DNA from: JALZCH01 sp036387315
GTDB taxonomy: Bacteria > Acidobacteriota > Blastocatellia > Pyrinomonadales > Pyrinomonadaceae
Length of the DNA stretch: 42,305 bases
Assembly (NCBI GenBank): GCA_036387315.1
Contig: DASVTY010000143.1
Location: forward strand, 1 to 42,305
Reading direction: 5' to 3'
Position numbers and translations under genes: made by a program. A model generated the notes under the pieces. That model had not been told where the DNA came from. It ran no database searches and worked only from the letters and a program-made list of their open reading frames with translations. Shown here one piece after another: positions 42,156-42,305 of this stretch. Positions within the stretch are counted from its first letter, which is position 1; each line of letters begins with the position of its first letter.

Positions 42156-42305
42156 TTAAGCCGAAGGTTCTTGCTGTTGCTGCGGCGGTCTGTTTTCCTG
42201 CCTGTATTGCTGCGGTTCGCGGCGTTGATGTGTGACGGTCGCAATCGCGTGTTTGAAGATTAAAAATTCCTGACCGCTGGCGTCGAGCAAAACCGAAAAT
42301 TTATC
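42156..42305 (-). CDS. hfq: RNA chaperone Hfq (3' part; start outside window)
   Basis: The last 49 codons are visible. DKFSVLLDASGQEFLIF followed by KHAIATV corresponds to the second half of the Sm fold, including the KHAI (YKHA-type) Sm2 motif that binds RNA. A short Gln/Pro-rich tail (NRPPQQQQEPSA) follows, typical of Hfq C-termini. It lies 6 bp before tmk in the same direction. Confidence 0.88.
   Translation of the reverse strand, partial: DKFSVLLDASGQEFLIFKHAIATVTHQRREPQQYRQENRPPQQQQEPSA

Overview
The window looks like a chromosomal segment of a Gram-negative, plant-polysaccharide-degrading bacterium. My best guess is an Acidobacteriota lineage (Blastocatellia/Pyrinomonadaceae type). This rests on gene content and style (Tat-exported Gfo/Idh proteins, TonB-domain proteins, XrtA-type deacetylase, MEP isoprenoid genes, Hfq), not on a marker gene. 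There are no rRNA or tRNA genes, no CRISPR array and no intact insertion sequence.

Region 1 (1-18862) is a pectin and uronate island. A plus-strand operon encodes exported enzymes: GH28 polygalacturonase (cut by the window edge), a Tat-signal Gfo/Idh protein, a rhamnogalacturonan acetylesterase and a GH105 hydrolase. It ends at a terminator and is followed by an exported cupin, a GntR/FCD regulator and an exported Xaa-Pro peptidase. A minus-strand operon (SDR, M24 pseudo-peptidase, ExuT-like transporter) diverges from a plus-strand catabolic operon: NagB-like protein, altronate dehydratase UxaA, KduI/IolB isomerase, KdgF cupin, KduD, KdgK and KDPG aldolase. Together these bring oligogalacturonides and galacturonate to 2-keto-3-deoxygluconate, then to pyruvate and glyceraldehyde-3-phosphate. 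The 415-bp divergent gap holds two GntR/FCD-type operators. kduD has an in-frame TAA 16 codons before its expected end.

Region 2 (18947-24492) is more accessory: an Asp-box/YCF48-like exported protein, a frameshifted TetR remnant, a tight two-gene unit of gluzincin metallopeptidase plus metallo-beta-lactamase hydrolase, and a mutarotase-fold protein. Region 3 (24605-32821) holds a 7Fe ferredoxin and a nucleotide-sugar/glycan cluster: UDP-sugar 2-epimerase, polysaccharide deacetylase fused to a GT2 glycosyltransferase, DegT aminotransferase, Gfo/Idh dehydrogenase, hexapeptide acyltransferase, a small coiled-coil protein and an FAD oxidoreductase. The order suggests a diacetamido-sugar pathway.

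Region 4 (32818-42305) is mostly housekeeping: DUF2085 protein, cdsA, dxr, rseP and ispG on the plus strand; a trypsin-like protease, DUF2752 protein, TonB-domain protein, holB, tmk and the 3' end of hfq on the minus strand.

The most striking pattern is a family of long hairpins whose arms are made of short tandem units, usually 7-mers and sometimes 8- to 10-mers. The unit sequence differs at every locus while the architecture is kept. Most fill gaps between co-directional genes and may end right at a start codon. One lies in frame exactly at the deacetylase/glycosyltransferase junction, and heptamer arrays also sit inside the FAD oxidoreductase and dxr.
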